From Saksenaea vasiformis B4078 (taxonomy: Eukaryota; Mucoromycota; Mucoromycetes; Mucorales; Saksenaeaceae): a DNA stretch of 24,669 nucleotides. Under the pieces are notes generated by a model, which saw only the letters and a list, made by a program, of their open reading frames with translations, ran no database searches and was not told the origin of the DNA. This document shows positions 8,463 through 17,872 of the stretch, piece after piece (within the stretch, counting starts at the first letter, position 1; the number at the start of each line of letters is the position of its first letter). The stretch spans positions 1 to 24,669 of the forward strand of contig JNDT01000797.1 of NCBI GenBank assembly GCA_000697055.1. Direction: 5' to 3'. The position numbers and the translations under genes were made by a program.

Positions 8463-11400
8463 TGGTTCGTTGCTCAACCCCCAAAAAAAGAAAATGCTAT
8501 TGAAATAAAAAAAAAGTCAAAAGGGAAAAAAGAAAAAGGAAATGTGCTTCATTTGTCGTAATCTACTGCATAAAACTTGGACTTCTAACAATACATTTGT
8601 ATGACTGTTCCCAACGTTAAAAAAGGCGCGCTTGGAAGAACGAGGGAAAGGAGAATCAAGGGATTTCCTTGTCTTTCTTCCTTTAAATTTATCGACGTAA
8701 AAAAGGACTATCCATAATGCAGGTCATGCTCAAACGTAAACTATTTCATGAAACTTTAACAGAAACAAAAGCGGACTGCATTCGGCAATCTTTCACTAAA
8801 ACCTTTTCTCTCACTAAACTACTAGATTACTACCACCTCCGCCCTGCTGTGCAAGGAGAGTCTTGACAACATTAACCTATCCAAAAACAGAGATTTATAA
8901 GTCAAGAAAGAATCTCAATGACAGTTATCTACGCAACTAGTATTCTTCCTGAATGAAGCACAAACACCGGACATTGCTATAACTCTATACCGCTCTGTTT
9001 GCTATCATGCTAAACCCTGTCCACAACAAACTTTGACTCTATATAGCAGATCCTATTTTCCATAGTCCTGGAACCTATACCTCTTCCTCGTGGTTCTTTG
9101 TCATGGATTACACCTTGGATGTCTTCAATTGACGTGCCTCCCACTAAAATAGCACGCCCCTGATATATTTCAGAAGTAATACTTCAAAACAAGCAGGGGT
9201 AACATTTCAGCGTAGGGTTTGTCACGCCTAAAGTTATTGAAACTTTCTTTCACAATCACTATGATCAGTGTGAGATTAGCTGCAGCAGATCATGGGAGGA
9301 AAGGCATTAGGTAATATATTATATCTATGCTGTTGGGAAGTGGCGTGATCGAGAGAATCCGTAATCGTTCTTTTCTGACAGGAGACAGTCCGTCTAGAAC
9401 AATTCGATATGAGAAGTCCTATCCCTCAGACTATACCTAATGCTGTAGAACAGTAAATGTGGACATTGTAAATCTAAGGAACTAGCTAAATACAGCCCTG
9501 TGCAAAGGAACGGGTCGCTAATCGTTGAAACAAGAGATGTTTCGGCACGTATAACCTGTTCTAGTTAGGTAACAAACGGTTAAGTATGCCTACATAGTAC
9601 AGGTGCGCCAAGTGTTACATACACGGAATATTGTGACAAAGCGTACACAGGTACTTTAAGGAGAAAACTTGAAGTAGCAAGCTTCTAAGGAATCACGGAG
9701 AAAAAGTAAGTCCACGACAATGACATGATTCAGATTCATGAGCTGAGTTGCTTCTACTTGAATGACATGACGCACAAGCGATGATCAACTTTGGAATGAG
9801 CGGACCATGTTATCAACAGTGGTTGGGAGAATGTCGAGCGCGAAATATTTTCCACAATTACATGAGATTGTCCTATCGTTACCCTTCGTTTACTAGCAGA
9901 AGGTGATAAATTGCTAGTTAATTGAGCATTAGTAAAGGTAGACGACTGTATCTCATAAAAGGAGCCATTTCACCCATTTTCCGGCATAGGACAAATACGT
10001 CTTGGAGTTGCTTATCTAAGGATAATTGTATCTCACCATGGCTTATCGGCAAAGACTGTATGCCCACTATCCTGCTATATTCCAAAAACTTAACTTGATA
10101 TTCAACAGATTGCGTTTTCTTTCTCAATGGAGAAGCGTCACAGACAGTTAGAAAAGCCAGAAAACTTTCCTATCGTGTACTAGTCGGTAATAGCCGGTTG
10201 GCTCTAGCATTATAAGTGCATACCAGGCTCATTAAAGACAGAAAGATGTGCAGTTGATCATAATTCATGCACGATCATTAAGAGAAATAGATCTACAACG
10301 GGGATATTACGTAGGAAGAGCCACACCTGTTCATTTCTTTAATGAACTGAAAGTGGTAGCCTTCATGTCGCCACTGATAATCTGAGAAAGACGAAGAACA
10401 ATGCTTCTTGAGCACTTCTTGCCCTGTGGTTATCCCCGCACATTGGGGAAAACGTCCACCGGTTCTGTCGTGCTGACTGATTAGATATTGGAGAAGGCCA
10501 AGTGGCTCTAGAATGTTCGAAATCGGTAATGGATCTTGCATATTTGTATACGTCTGTGATACTTGCATCACTCCCGTACCTCTATTCTAAAAGAATATTC
10601 TCAAAGCAAACAAACGCGTTTCTCTCGGAAACATGTGATGAGATGGTAATGCGTCTTTTTCAGGAAGTCTGCATATACAGCATTATTCCATAACTTGGCT
10701 ATATTAGAAAAAAAGGCGTCATGGGCTAAGATGCTTAACGAAGGACTAGGAACAGAGCATATTACCCTTGTTCAACAATAGAACCTTCTTGTATTCCAAT
10801 GGAAAATTGTTTCGATGTCTCTCAAGAAATAGCACTTTCCTGCTCGCTTTTCTATCAGCAAGATGTTTTTGAGTCTAGGCGACCATAGATTGTTCCAAAG
10901 TCACGCATTTTCATTAGCTTGACGCTATTGCGCGCGGGATAGACCAAGCAAAATAGAGAATAATTACACACGCCGCTTGTTATCGTGATAGTGCGATAGA
11001 CAGATGATTCTCCTGCACGGTCCTTCAGCTTTTTTCCTTTGTGCATCTCATCTTTGACGTCTAGCGGTGCATGACATGCCAGTTAAGGTACGTTCGATTG
11101 CGTCTAAGCCCTGGCTACAATACCAATGACCTACCCAATGATCTATCTTTATTACTAAAGCCGAAGCTCATTTTGTTTTTATTGTGCGTCGCTCGGTGAT
11201 ATTCCTGATTCTTGTCAGAAAAAAATGGCCTGTCGCATAGGCCTTAGTACATGCATTGGTTCTTCAGACCATTAATACTTTAGATATCAGGTCCCTGTGG
11301 ATCACAGGTCAGTAACCACGTGTTGTGTTACCGCGCATTTCCATAAACTAGCTTGCACCGTAAATCAGAGCACTTTGCGCAGTATGAGGTTAATTATCTG

Positions 11401-12402
11401 TGCTGGATTCTTTACTTATTGTCTCACTTACACTGAACAAGATTTTTTTGTATTTTATGGATGTATCCACCTTTGTAGTATATCAATGTGCACATGTATG
11501 AACATTATACAACTATGTCTGCAAAAGAAATATTGAAAGAACAAAGGCAATGTCCGTTTTTTACCCATGCCTGAAAAGCTGAACGTTTCCATTCGAACTT
11601 ACTGAACGGCGAGAACGACTCTATTCAGTAAAAGGGACAGATCATTTAGCAGCGAGACCAAATACTGGGTTAACAGAAAAATATGAGAAATCACTCGGTT
11701 AGTAGTTAGTAGTCTCTATTTAGGATGAGACGTCGGACTTTCTGGTCAAATAGGCATAGTTAAATCCAGACCTGTCTAACACGGTTTGCACCAAGTGTCC
11801 AAATTAAGAGCGAGAGACATCACTCCTAGACGAGGGTTTGGATGTACATAGTCCGAGTATTGATGTTGCTTCATTCTCTTCTTTGGAGTATGCAGCACAG
11901 GGTGACAGTGAAACGGAAGGAATTCGCAGAACAGATGAAGATCAACGGGAGTTTCGAGAAAGCAATTATCCCAGCTTTCCGAAGGCTGGCTGGAAAAAGC
12001 GGTCTTTCACAGTAAGATCGTTATCCTGTCTGTAGCATTTCACGCACGCACCAGCTGATGCTTCGAGAATATATGCCAGCTTTTGTAATTTAGTGTCTTA
12101 AAGAAATAAGCCTTAATTATGTGAGTTCATTATCGATACGAAATAACATTTATGGTGAAGCAGCCCAGCGTCACGATCAGACAGAAGAATTTAGCCGTTG
12201 AAAGATCCAACAATTGCTGCCGCTACAGCGAAATTTGGACAATGCCATTGTTTCACTCAGAGCAAATTGCTCACGTAAACAAAAGCAATGCTGTAGACCA
12301 CATATGGATAATAATAACATTGGCGGAAAAATGGTAAATCGATATTTGATCTTTCTAGTAGGAGTAGGATCAATCCAACCTTCAAGGATATTAGGACATT
12401 GT
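8463..12402. other. About 4 kb with no supportable gene
   Basis: I see no family-level match on either strand. Two minus-strand frames, 10293-10571 (92 codons) and 9918-10127 (69 codons), read like protein and lie in order on the same strand, so they could be pieces of one decayed gene or transposon. A + frame at 11838-12035 (65 codons) has a hydrophilic composition and a GTAAG near its end. None has a start, splice sites and domain that agree. The region is compositionally bland, with scattered A and T runs, and looks like degenerate spacer. Confidence 0.45.
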
Positions 12403-13233
12403 CTAAAGGTGTAGGTTGTATTCGTATTCCTGAAATTGCAAGAACACTGTTAGATCTTATCCTATCGTTTTGGATAGAGTTACCTCTTGTGTATTTTGTG
12501 CAATCCAAAGCAAGACGGTACTTAAGCATTAGAAAAAGTTAGTAGGTTATGGGATTTTCCATGTTCATTTGCTGTTACCTAAGCATCACCATACCACACT
12601 GTACGACACCTGCTATGCCGTAGTAGAGATAGGGCTGCTCTGATTCAAAAGTCACAATATACTTTATAATTAAAACGCACTGTATGTTTGTTCAATAAAC
12701 ATTGGCACTTCTCGAACAAGTGAGTACATACGAAAGAGCCGGCCAATCCGCCAGCGATCAAAGCGAATCCAAGGAACAGAAACAGTCGTGCTTTCCATAC
12801 CAGACTGTTGTCAGAATATTCATAAGCATCACCTGGAAGTTTTGCTTTATCGATCAAGTTGATGCTGTAGTAGCTGAAAGGTTAAAGGATATGTTTCCCT
12901 TTCTTCTTTCCGCTTACACTATCATCCCCAGTGTAGCTATAATGCCGGATACCCAGTCTTCAAAACCCATTTTGATATGTGCATTATGCCTTGTTCCGGA
13001 AATGATAATAGCATCAATAAAAACCCACCAACCAAGTGCAAACTAGCCACTTCCACATGTTGTCATAAGCAACCTGATACAATACGAGGCTCCAGCTGCG
13101 AGGCTGTATCATTGCTTACCAAGGCACCTGCCGAATAGACACCGATTTGGTGGGCTTTATGTGCAATGGGCCGAAATGGGTTTGCGCAAATGAATATCGA
13201 TCGTGGTTCTTCGTCGTAAAGCCGTGGCATCAT
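12403..13233 (-). CDS. VPS68: Vps68/TMEM50 (UPF0220) family membrane protein
   Basis: Six exons (13233-13120, 13042-12918, 12864-12732, 12679-12579, 12520-12484, 12429-12403) join in frame to give 178 residues. The fit to fungal Vps68 is close: GVYSAGALFALGWWVFIDA (helix 1), DWVSGIIATLGMIV followed by INLIDKAKL (helix 2), ARLFLFLGFALIAGGLAGS (helix 3), YYGIAGVVQCGMVML to VLLWIAQN (helix 4), and the characteristic tail EEYEYNLHL. Yeast Vps68 (184 aa) partners with Vps55 and works with ESCRT in late-endosome-to-vacuole sorting; that role is known for the family and inferred here. Four membrane segments are visible. The introns are 77, 53, 52, 58 and 54 nt; the fourth carries a TACTAAC branch box. 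The start MMPRLYDEE is the first ATG pair before the conserved block. It would be easy to miss because no single exon is long. Confidence 0.93.
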
Positions 13234-13581
13234 TCGTTCATCCAAAGTCTTTCTGCACAGGTATTTCTTAAAAGCAAAAAGGATGAATTTCCAGTTGCCG
13301 ATTAAATTGTTTTGCGAAATAGTGTCTGTCTTTGAAATAATTGGCCAATCATCAAGAAAGAACAAAAAATGGTTGCCGAATAAAAAGATCAACCTCATCT
13401 TCTGCAGGCTTTGTTATCGAAATAGATTAAAACTACCCGACATTTGTCGACAGCGAATGAAGCAAATGTTGGATACCACTTTTGATTTATCTAAAAGTAA
13501 TTATTAAAATGTGGTGCTTTAGATTTTCTGGAAACAAGTAGGAAGACTCTATCCCTAAGAGTGCATGTTTGTCGTTTATTG
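13234..13581. other. Upstream region of the Vps68 gene
   Basis: This should hold the Vps68 promoter (minus strand). The frame of exon 1 stays open upstream to about 13398 but without homology. I see no separate gene and no clear TATA box. Confidence 0.5.
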
Positions 13582-13990
13582 AATAAATTTTGCATCCATA
13601 GACACAAGTTTGTGTTGAGGACGAGTTTGGCAGGAACAATAATACACCCATTTGGGCACGGCTATTTACTTACATGAACTGGGTGCCTATAAGCATGAGC
13701 AAACTACAGTATGATCCATTGTTATTGAATGAACAATACTTAGAAGCGATACTTCTTACTCAGGCGATAATCCTGCAGCAATGCAGGGGTCTATCCCACA
13801 CCATGACGAGATAAATACGACATAAGGAGAATGTACTAGCAACAATTGTCAGCAATAAACGACACAGTGTGATGCACTTAAAGCCATACAGCATCTGGCG
13901 AACATAGATCACATCCTAACCATCACCATTCAGGAGAGAGGTTATACAGTCTATATGCCATATCAAAATACACGAATAATTCGTGTATCA
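13582..13990 (+). repeat. Dispersed repeat family, copy 3 (degraded)
   Basis: AAATTTTGCATCCAT at about 13585 matches AAATTCTGCGTCCAT of copy 2 read on its own strand. CTTACATGAACT.GG at 13669 matches copy 1 at about 5313. The block ACTTAAAGCCATACAGCATCTGGCGA (13877-13902, shown here only by its ends in the other copies) matches the copies 1 and 2 block with several G-to-A or C-to-T differences. A 21-bp palindrome lies at the right end (13968-13988). This copy is the most diverged and has lost the second arm of the internal inverted repeat. Confidence 0.55.
13968..13988. repeat. Perfect palindrome with 10-bp arms
   Basis: ATACACGAAT (13968-13977), a single A, and ATTCGTGTAT (13979-13988) form a perfect inverted repeat. 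It sits at the right edge of repeat copy 3. It could be an element end, a protein-binding site or chance. Confidence 0.85.
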
Positions 13991-14458
13991 GATTGAGGAT
14001 ATAGTCAATGATACATGAGCCGAAGAAAGAGTGCAGCCTTCTCTTGAAAGGATCTCCCCTCTGATGGGATCCTTGACTCGACCCAGTAGCGTCTCATTCG
14101 TATCAACGGCTTGATTCACTGCTAGCATCCTATCACACACATGCAAGAATGGTAGATGGTTGCAACAACGACATCACTAAGAGCTATGATGACAAGATTG
14201 ATATCCTGTATGAGTTCTTCAATAGATCCAGTTCTAGCAGCTTTCAAAATCACGCTATACGCTACGCGCGTTTCACACTATTCGCCTTAGGAAATGGGAT
14301 ACGTTCACAAGAATACGCCGTAATATTACAGATACCAAGCAGTAAGGAACGTCCGGTTAAAAGTGTAGTGGGAAATCCAATGTTACATTTTTTTTATTCA
14401 GATCCAGGAAGCGGTCAGAACATCTACTACCTTCTCCGTTATCCCGACGAAGAGTTCT
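13991..14458. other. Spacer downstream of eL8
   Basis: A + frame from 14149 runs for 121 codons and overlaps the 3' end of the eL8 gene by 56 bases, but it shows no domain and no sign of splicing, so it is not called. GGATC...GGATCC lies at 14050-14072. The 3' untranslated region of eL8 (minus strand) is expected at the right end. Confidence 0.5.
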
Positions 14459-15440
14459 TTACTGACGAGCAGCAATTTCCTTGGCGGCAAGAGCAGCGCG
14501 CTTGGCCATCTTAGCCTGGGACTTCACACCCATGATACCACCACCCCATTGGCGACGGGTCTCCTCGAACTTCTCGTTGTAGTTAGCCTTGACAGCAGAA
14601 ACGAGGTTGGCCAACTCAGCCTTGTCAGCATCCTTGACATCAGTGAAGGCAAGAGCAGTGGCGGTCTTCTTGTGGACAACAGTACCGAGACGAGCCTTAC
14701 CCTTGACAATGCAGTATGGGACACCCATCTTGCGGCAAAGAGCGGGCAACCACAAGACCAACTCAATGGGGTCGACATCATCGGCAATGACGACCAACTG
14801 AGCCTTCTTGGATTCAACCAAGGCGGTGATATGGTTGATACCGTACTTGACGACAACAGGCTTCTCGGTCTTGGGAACCTCCTTCTTCTCGGCCTTGAGA
14901 GCAGCGGCGGCGCGAAGACGGGTCTTCTTCTCAGCCTTGGTCTCAGGTCTGTACTTGTTGGCAAGCTTGAACAACTGGGTGGCAGTGTTCTTGTCCAAGA
15001 CCTTGGTGAACTGGTTGATGGAGGGAGGAACCTTCAAACGCTGGTACAAGATCTTCTTCTGGCGCTGAAGACGGATGTATGCGGGCCACTTAACGAAGCG
15101 GGACACATCGCGCTTGGGTTGGATATCCTGACCTTTTTTCCGAGAAAAAAAAAAGAGGGAAGTCAATAATCATCGATCGTCATGTCTTAATCAATTACCA
15201 ATGCCGAAGTTTCTGGGACGCTTCTCAATCAAAGGGTTGGAGGGAGCCTTGGTAGTCTGCTTGCCCTTGATGGGGTAGGGAGCGGGAGCGACCTTCTTGC
15301 CGGTGGACTTCTTGGCGGGAGGCTAAAATATGCAAAAAGGGTTACTTGATGTCTTCATTTGTTTCGTCGTATGATCGCATATCTCGTCCATTCATCCATC
15401 CAGCTGATCATCGATCCATCTTGTTGCCGCTACGTACCAT
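14459..15440 (-). CDS. RPL8: 60S ribosomal protein eL8 (L7a/Rpl8)
   Basis: Three exons (15440-15438, 15322-15199, 15132-14459) give 266 residues. The first coding exon is only the ATG, followed by a GTACGT donor and a 115-nt intron; the second intron is 66 nt. The protein matches eL8 throughout: KKVAPAPYP near the N-terminus, [37 protein letters not shown], the L7Ae/L30e/S12e/Gadd45 RNA-binding core with [20 protein letters not shown] and [14 protein letters not shown], and WGGGIMG near the end. eL8 binds 25S rRNA and 5.8S rRNA in the large subunit and acts in 27S pre-rRNA processing (family knowledge). Yeast Rpl8 has 256 residues, so length is normal. Codon use is strongly C-ending (AAG, GTC, CTC, GCC), unlike the neighbours, as expected of a highly expressed gene. 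The opposite strand carries long open frames that are shadows. Confidence 0.97.
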
Positions 15441-15815
15441 TTTCTGTTGGATACAAGAAAAAAAGAGGAGGTTCTTCTTTTCGTGGCGTTTGGGCACCTT
15501 CACCAGCTTCCGCTCGACACAGCTTTTCTCGGAGGAGCTCCGTCTCCCGTCACAGTCCGGTCCGGATCACTATTTGCCCGAACAGGTGAACCGGAGCGAG
15601 TAACGTCCGCCATAGTCGATGTTGAAGTCTGTGATATTAACAATCCGAGAGACGATAAATAAATACTGGATTTGGAATCCACATTTGCGTCAGATAAACG
15701 TTATGAGACGTTCAAGCCAAATAATTTTGGTGCTGGGGAGTGATGCGTGTTGGCGTGAAGAAGTGGTTCATTCGCGTTAATCCAAGAAATAGTTCGCGCC
15801 TGGGTAACCTCAGTT
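15441..15815. promoter_or_regulatory. Upstream region of eL8
   Basis: This GC-richer upstream stretch precedes the eL8 ATG. At 15556-15568 it holds TCCGGTCCGGATC, and the reverse complement of that 13-mer also occurs at 5091-5103. Pyrimidine-rich sequence on the minus strand lies just before the ATG. No TATA box is obvious. The boundaries of the promoter cannot be fixed by inspection. Confidence 0.4.
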
Positions 15816-15990
15816 TTGCATTAAAGTGCTTCAGCGATGGCTTTTCGGTATTCTTCCGGAAGCAGTAAAAATGTCTCAAGGTAAGGCAAACCCTCCGTTG
15901 AAGCAAGAACATTATCTTTGCATTGAGATACTTCAGTGATCGATTTCCCAATATTCTGTCGGAAAGCAGTAAAAATGTGCTCAAGGTAAG
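15816..15990. repeat. Two-unit imperfect tandem repeat, period about 102 bp
   Basis: Unit A (15816-15886) and unit B (15918-15990) share TTGCATT, CTTCAG.GAT, TATTCT..CGG, AGCAGTAAAAATGT and CTCAAGGTAAG with one-base indels. On the minus strand two frames stay open through both units. One of them (from 16039) reads ...LEHIFTAFRQNIGKS... in unit B and has a TAA in unit A where unit B has CAA, so it looks like a decayed repeat-containing coding sequence. I do not recognise the protein. Confidence 0.65.
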
Positions 15991-16070
15991 AAAAGGTTTC
16001 ATCCAAAAATGATCCGTATTTAAAGCACGGATGAATCATTTTTAAATTCTTAGGCTCTGTTTTTCAAAAA

Positions 16071-16660
16071 GGCATCCCCGGTAAGGATGTCAATTTATAT
16101 ACATACAGGATTATTCATGTCTTTATGTCTATTCTTTAGCCTGCATGACTTCTGTCCCGAACCGTCTCGGCTGTGATGTAGCCCCTTGTTCGCCATCAGG
16201 CAAGTAAATGTTGTCACACGCAGCCTTGCTCCAACTTCCACGACAGAACCTCGCCAGACGTTGCATCGCTTCAAGTCCTCTGCACGACGTTAAGGACCAA
16301 GTGGCACTCTTGTCACTATAATCTCTCCTGCCGTCCCAATCGCGCCAGATGCGGGGTAGGCTGCCATCGTTGGGCGACTATGCCCTTCGGGGGCTTTAAG
16401 TGAAATGACACCAAGGTATTTTCCATTTACTAACCGCGAATGAATTTTTATGCTGCTCAAATAAATTCTGCGTCCATCTGGGGACCAAGTTGGTGTAAGT
16501 AGAGTGTTATTTTATCGCCAATTTATGTACTGATAACCGCGTATTTCATCTCCTATTTAGGGCAAATCTGGCTCTTGATGGACGCAGAATTTACATAGAG
16601 TGGCGTAAAGATGCATTCAATAAACAATATGCAGTATTACCATACCTCTCGGGATTCTAA
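16071..16660 (-). repeat. Dispersed repeat family, copy 2 (best preserved)
   Basis: Read on the minus strand this aligns with 5157-5700. It is markedly GC-richer than its flanks between 16150 and 16420. One minus-strand frame is open for about 80 codons and contains SCRGLEAMQRLARFCRGSW and CDNIYLPDGEQG; the first block is conserved in copies 1 and 3. Another upstream frame contains WSPDGRRIYLSS. A 17-bp perfect inverted repeat (16462-16478 and 16577-16593) lies inside it. No transposase, reverse transcriptase or known repeat signature is visible, so the class is open. Confidence 0.7.
16462..16593. repeat. 17-bp perfect inverted repeat with 98-bp spacer
   Basis: TAAATTCTGCGTCCATC (16462-16478) and GATGGACGCAGAATTTA (16577-16593) are exact reverse complements. 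The equivalent positions in copy 1 (about 5220 and 5335) keep a weaker version of the same inverted pair, so it seems to be an ancestral part of the repeat. The spacer also reads, on the + strand, as a plausible intron (GTAAGT at 16496 to TTTAG at 16560). Confidence 0.8.
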
Positions 16661-17872
16661 AGAATACGATTGTTCGAAATGATTGTCACTATCCAAATAA
16701 TACAAACATTTCTAAAACCGGTATATCCGTTTGTTTCAGAAAGGCCCTTTTGGAAAGAAATGACATGCGGTTCTTGCAACTATCAGCAGCTCCGGCGAAC
16801 TGCGCCATTATTTAGCTCGGAGAACAAGATTCTGTGATCGCTCTTTCGCATATATGGAACGTTTTTACTGCGATGAGGCAGCGCTACATCATCCATTGTG
16901 ACAGTTTGTGTCGTGAGAACCGCTGGATGTTACTGAAGCATGGGAAGGTTTCTATTTTTGTAAAAATAAGCTTTTATTTACTTATCCTATTAGCAGCATT
17001 ATGTATGAGAAGGCAAGTCTGTCGCAGCATCCTAGATCGTTTGTTGCAATCTAGTACCGTGAAGATCGCCTAGCGTTTTTGTACCTTGAATTGTCTGACC
17101 GAGCCGTTCATCTTATATGTTGCACCTTGAAGTTCTGTATTGGCATAACAAAAATATTTTTGCTTCTGCTGCCTTCGGACCTGCTGCTTTTGTCTAGCAG
17201 CTTTCAGCCGATATCACCACTCATACTAACGCTGTGATTATACTCACCAGAAACATTCTATTGAGGATGCCGTCCGTCTTGTGTATTCATGTGGTATGAT
17301 AATTATCCTTCCATCTGTACAAAAATATCATAGTATTAACGAGATTATATAGAAAAAATGTTAAAACAGTTCTTTCCCTAGCTACCTGCTTACTTACTCA
17401 GGCAGCGGGTCTTCCATTTAATGCTCGGTGAAGTATATATACTTGTCTATTTGTTTTTCCTTTTATCCCTTTTTCATCTTCGCAGAGGTGATGGCGAGAG
17501 GACTGAACAACTAGACTATAAGTTTACATATACTTAGTACGGTAGGAACGGTTCACTCGGGTTAGCGGTGGTTGGAAAGACGAACGTAATGACTTACCAC
17601 AAGTGAAACAATCTACACGTGGTACATGAGATTCCAACCCTCCGCAAACTTTACTGCACAATCTTGCATGTCATACAGTCCTAGAATCTATTGACAAGGA
17701 AAGAAAAAGTGCAACGTACACATAGAAAATATTTAGATTGTATATAGGTAGCCTTTACAGTTTTTTTTTCTTCATTCTGCATCATCATTACGACATTAAT
17801 AGCTATAACCGAAAAAAAAAAACTTGCTTGATTCACATGTTTGATAAAAGCACATCGTAAGGGATAGATGTG
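16661..17872. other. Spacer downstream of the Zn-cluster gene
   Basis: No confident gene. A + frame at 16834-17073 (79 codons) has no domain. A + region at about 17085-17300 has a long frame interrupted once by TAG, and a branch-and-acceptor-like motif (TACTAAC...CACCAG, 17225-17252), suggesting a decayed coding sequence. The 3' end of the regulator (minus strand) should fall near 17800, where AT-rich runs occur. Confidence 0.45.

Noticed and set aside
14149..14514. 121-codon + frame next to eL8
   Set aside because: No domain or splice logic is visible and it runs into the antisense of the eL8 3' end; a chance frame is more likely.
14549..15169. Long + strand open frame of 206 codons over the eL8 gene
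   Set aside because: It is the antisense shadow of the C-ending, highly biased eL8 codons; eL8 on the minus strand is certain.
15323..15437. C/D-box snoRNA in the first eL8 intron
   Set aside because: ATGATC-like sequences occur, but there is no proper C box (RUGAUGA) paired with a D box (CUGA).
16462..16593. Tc1/mariner-like MITE with TA duplications
   Set aside because: The inverted pair does begin and end at TA, but similarity among copies 1-3 continues far outside it, so the pair is internal to a larger repeat and not the ends of a 132-bp element.
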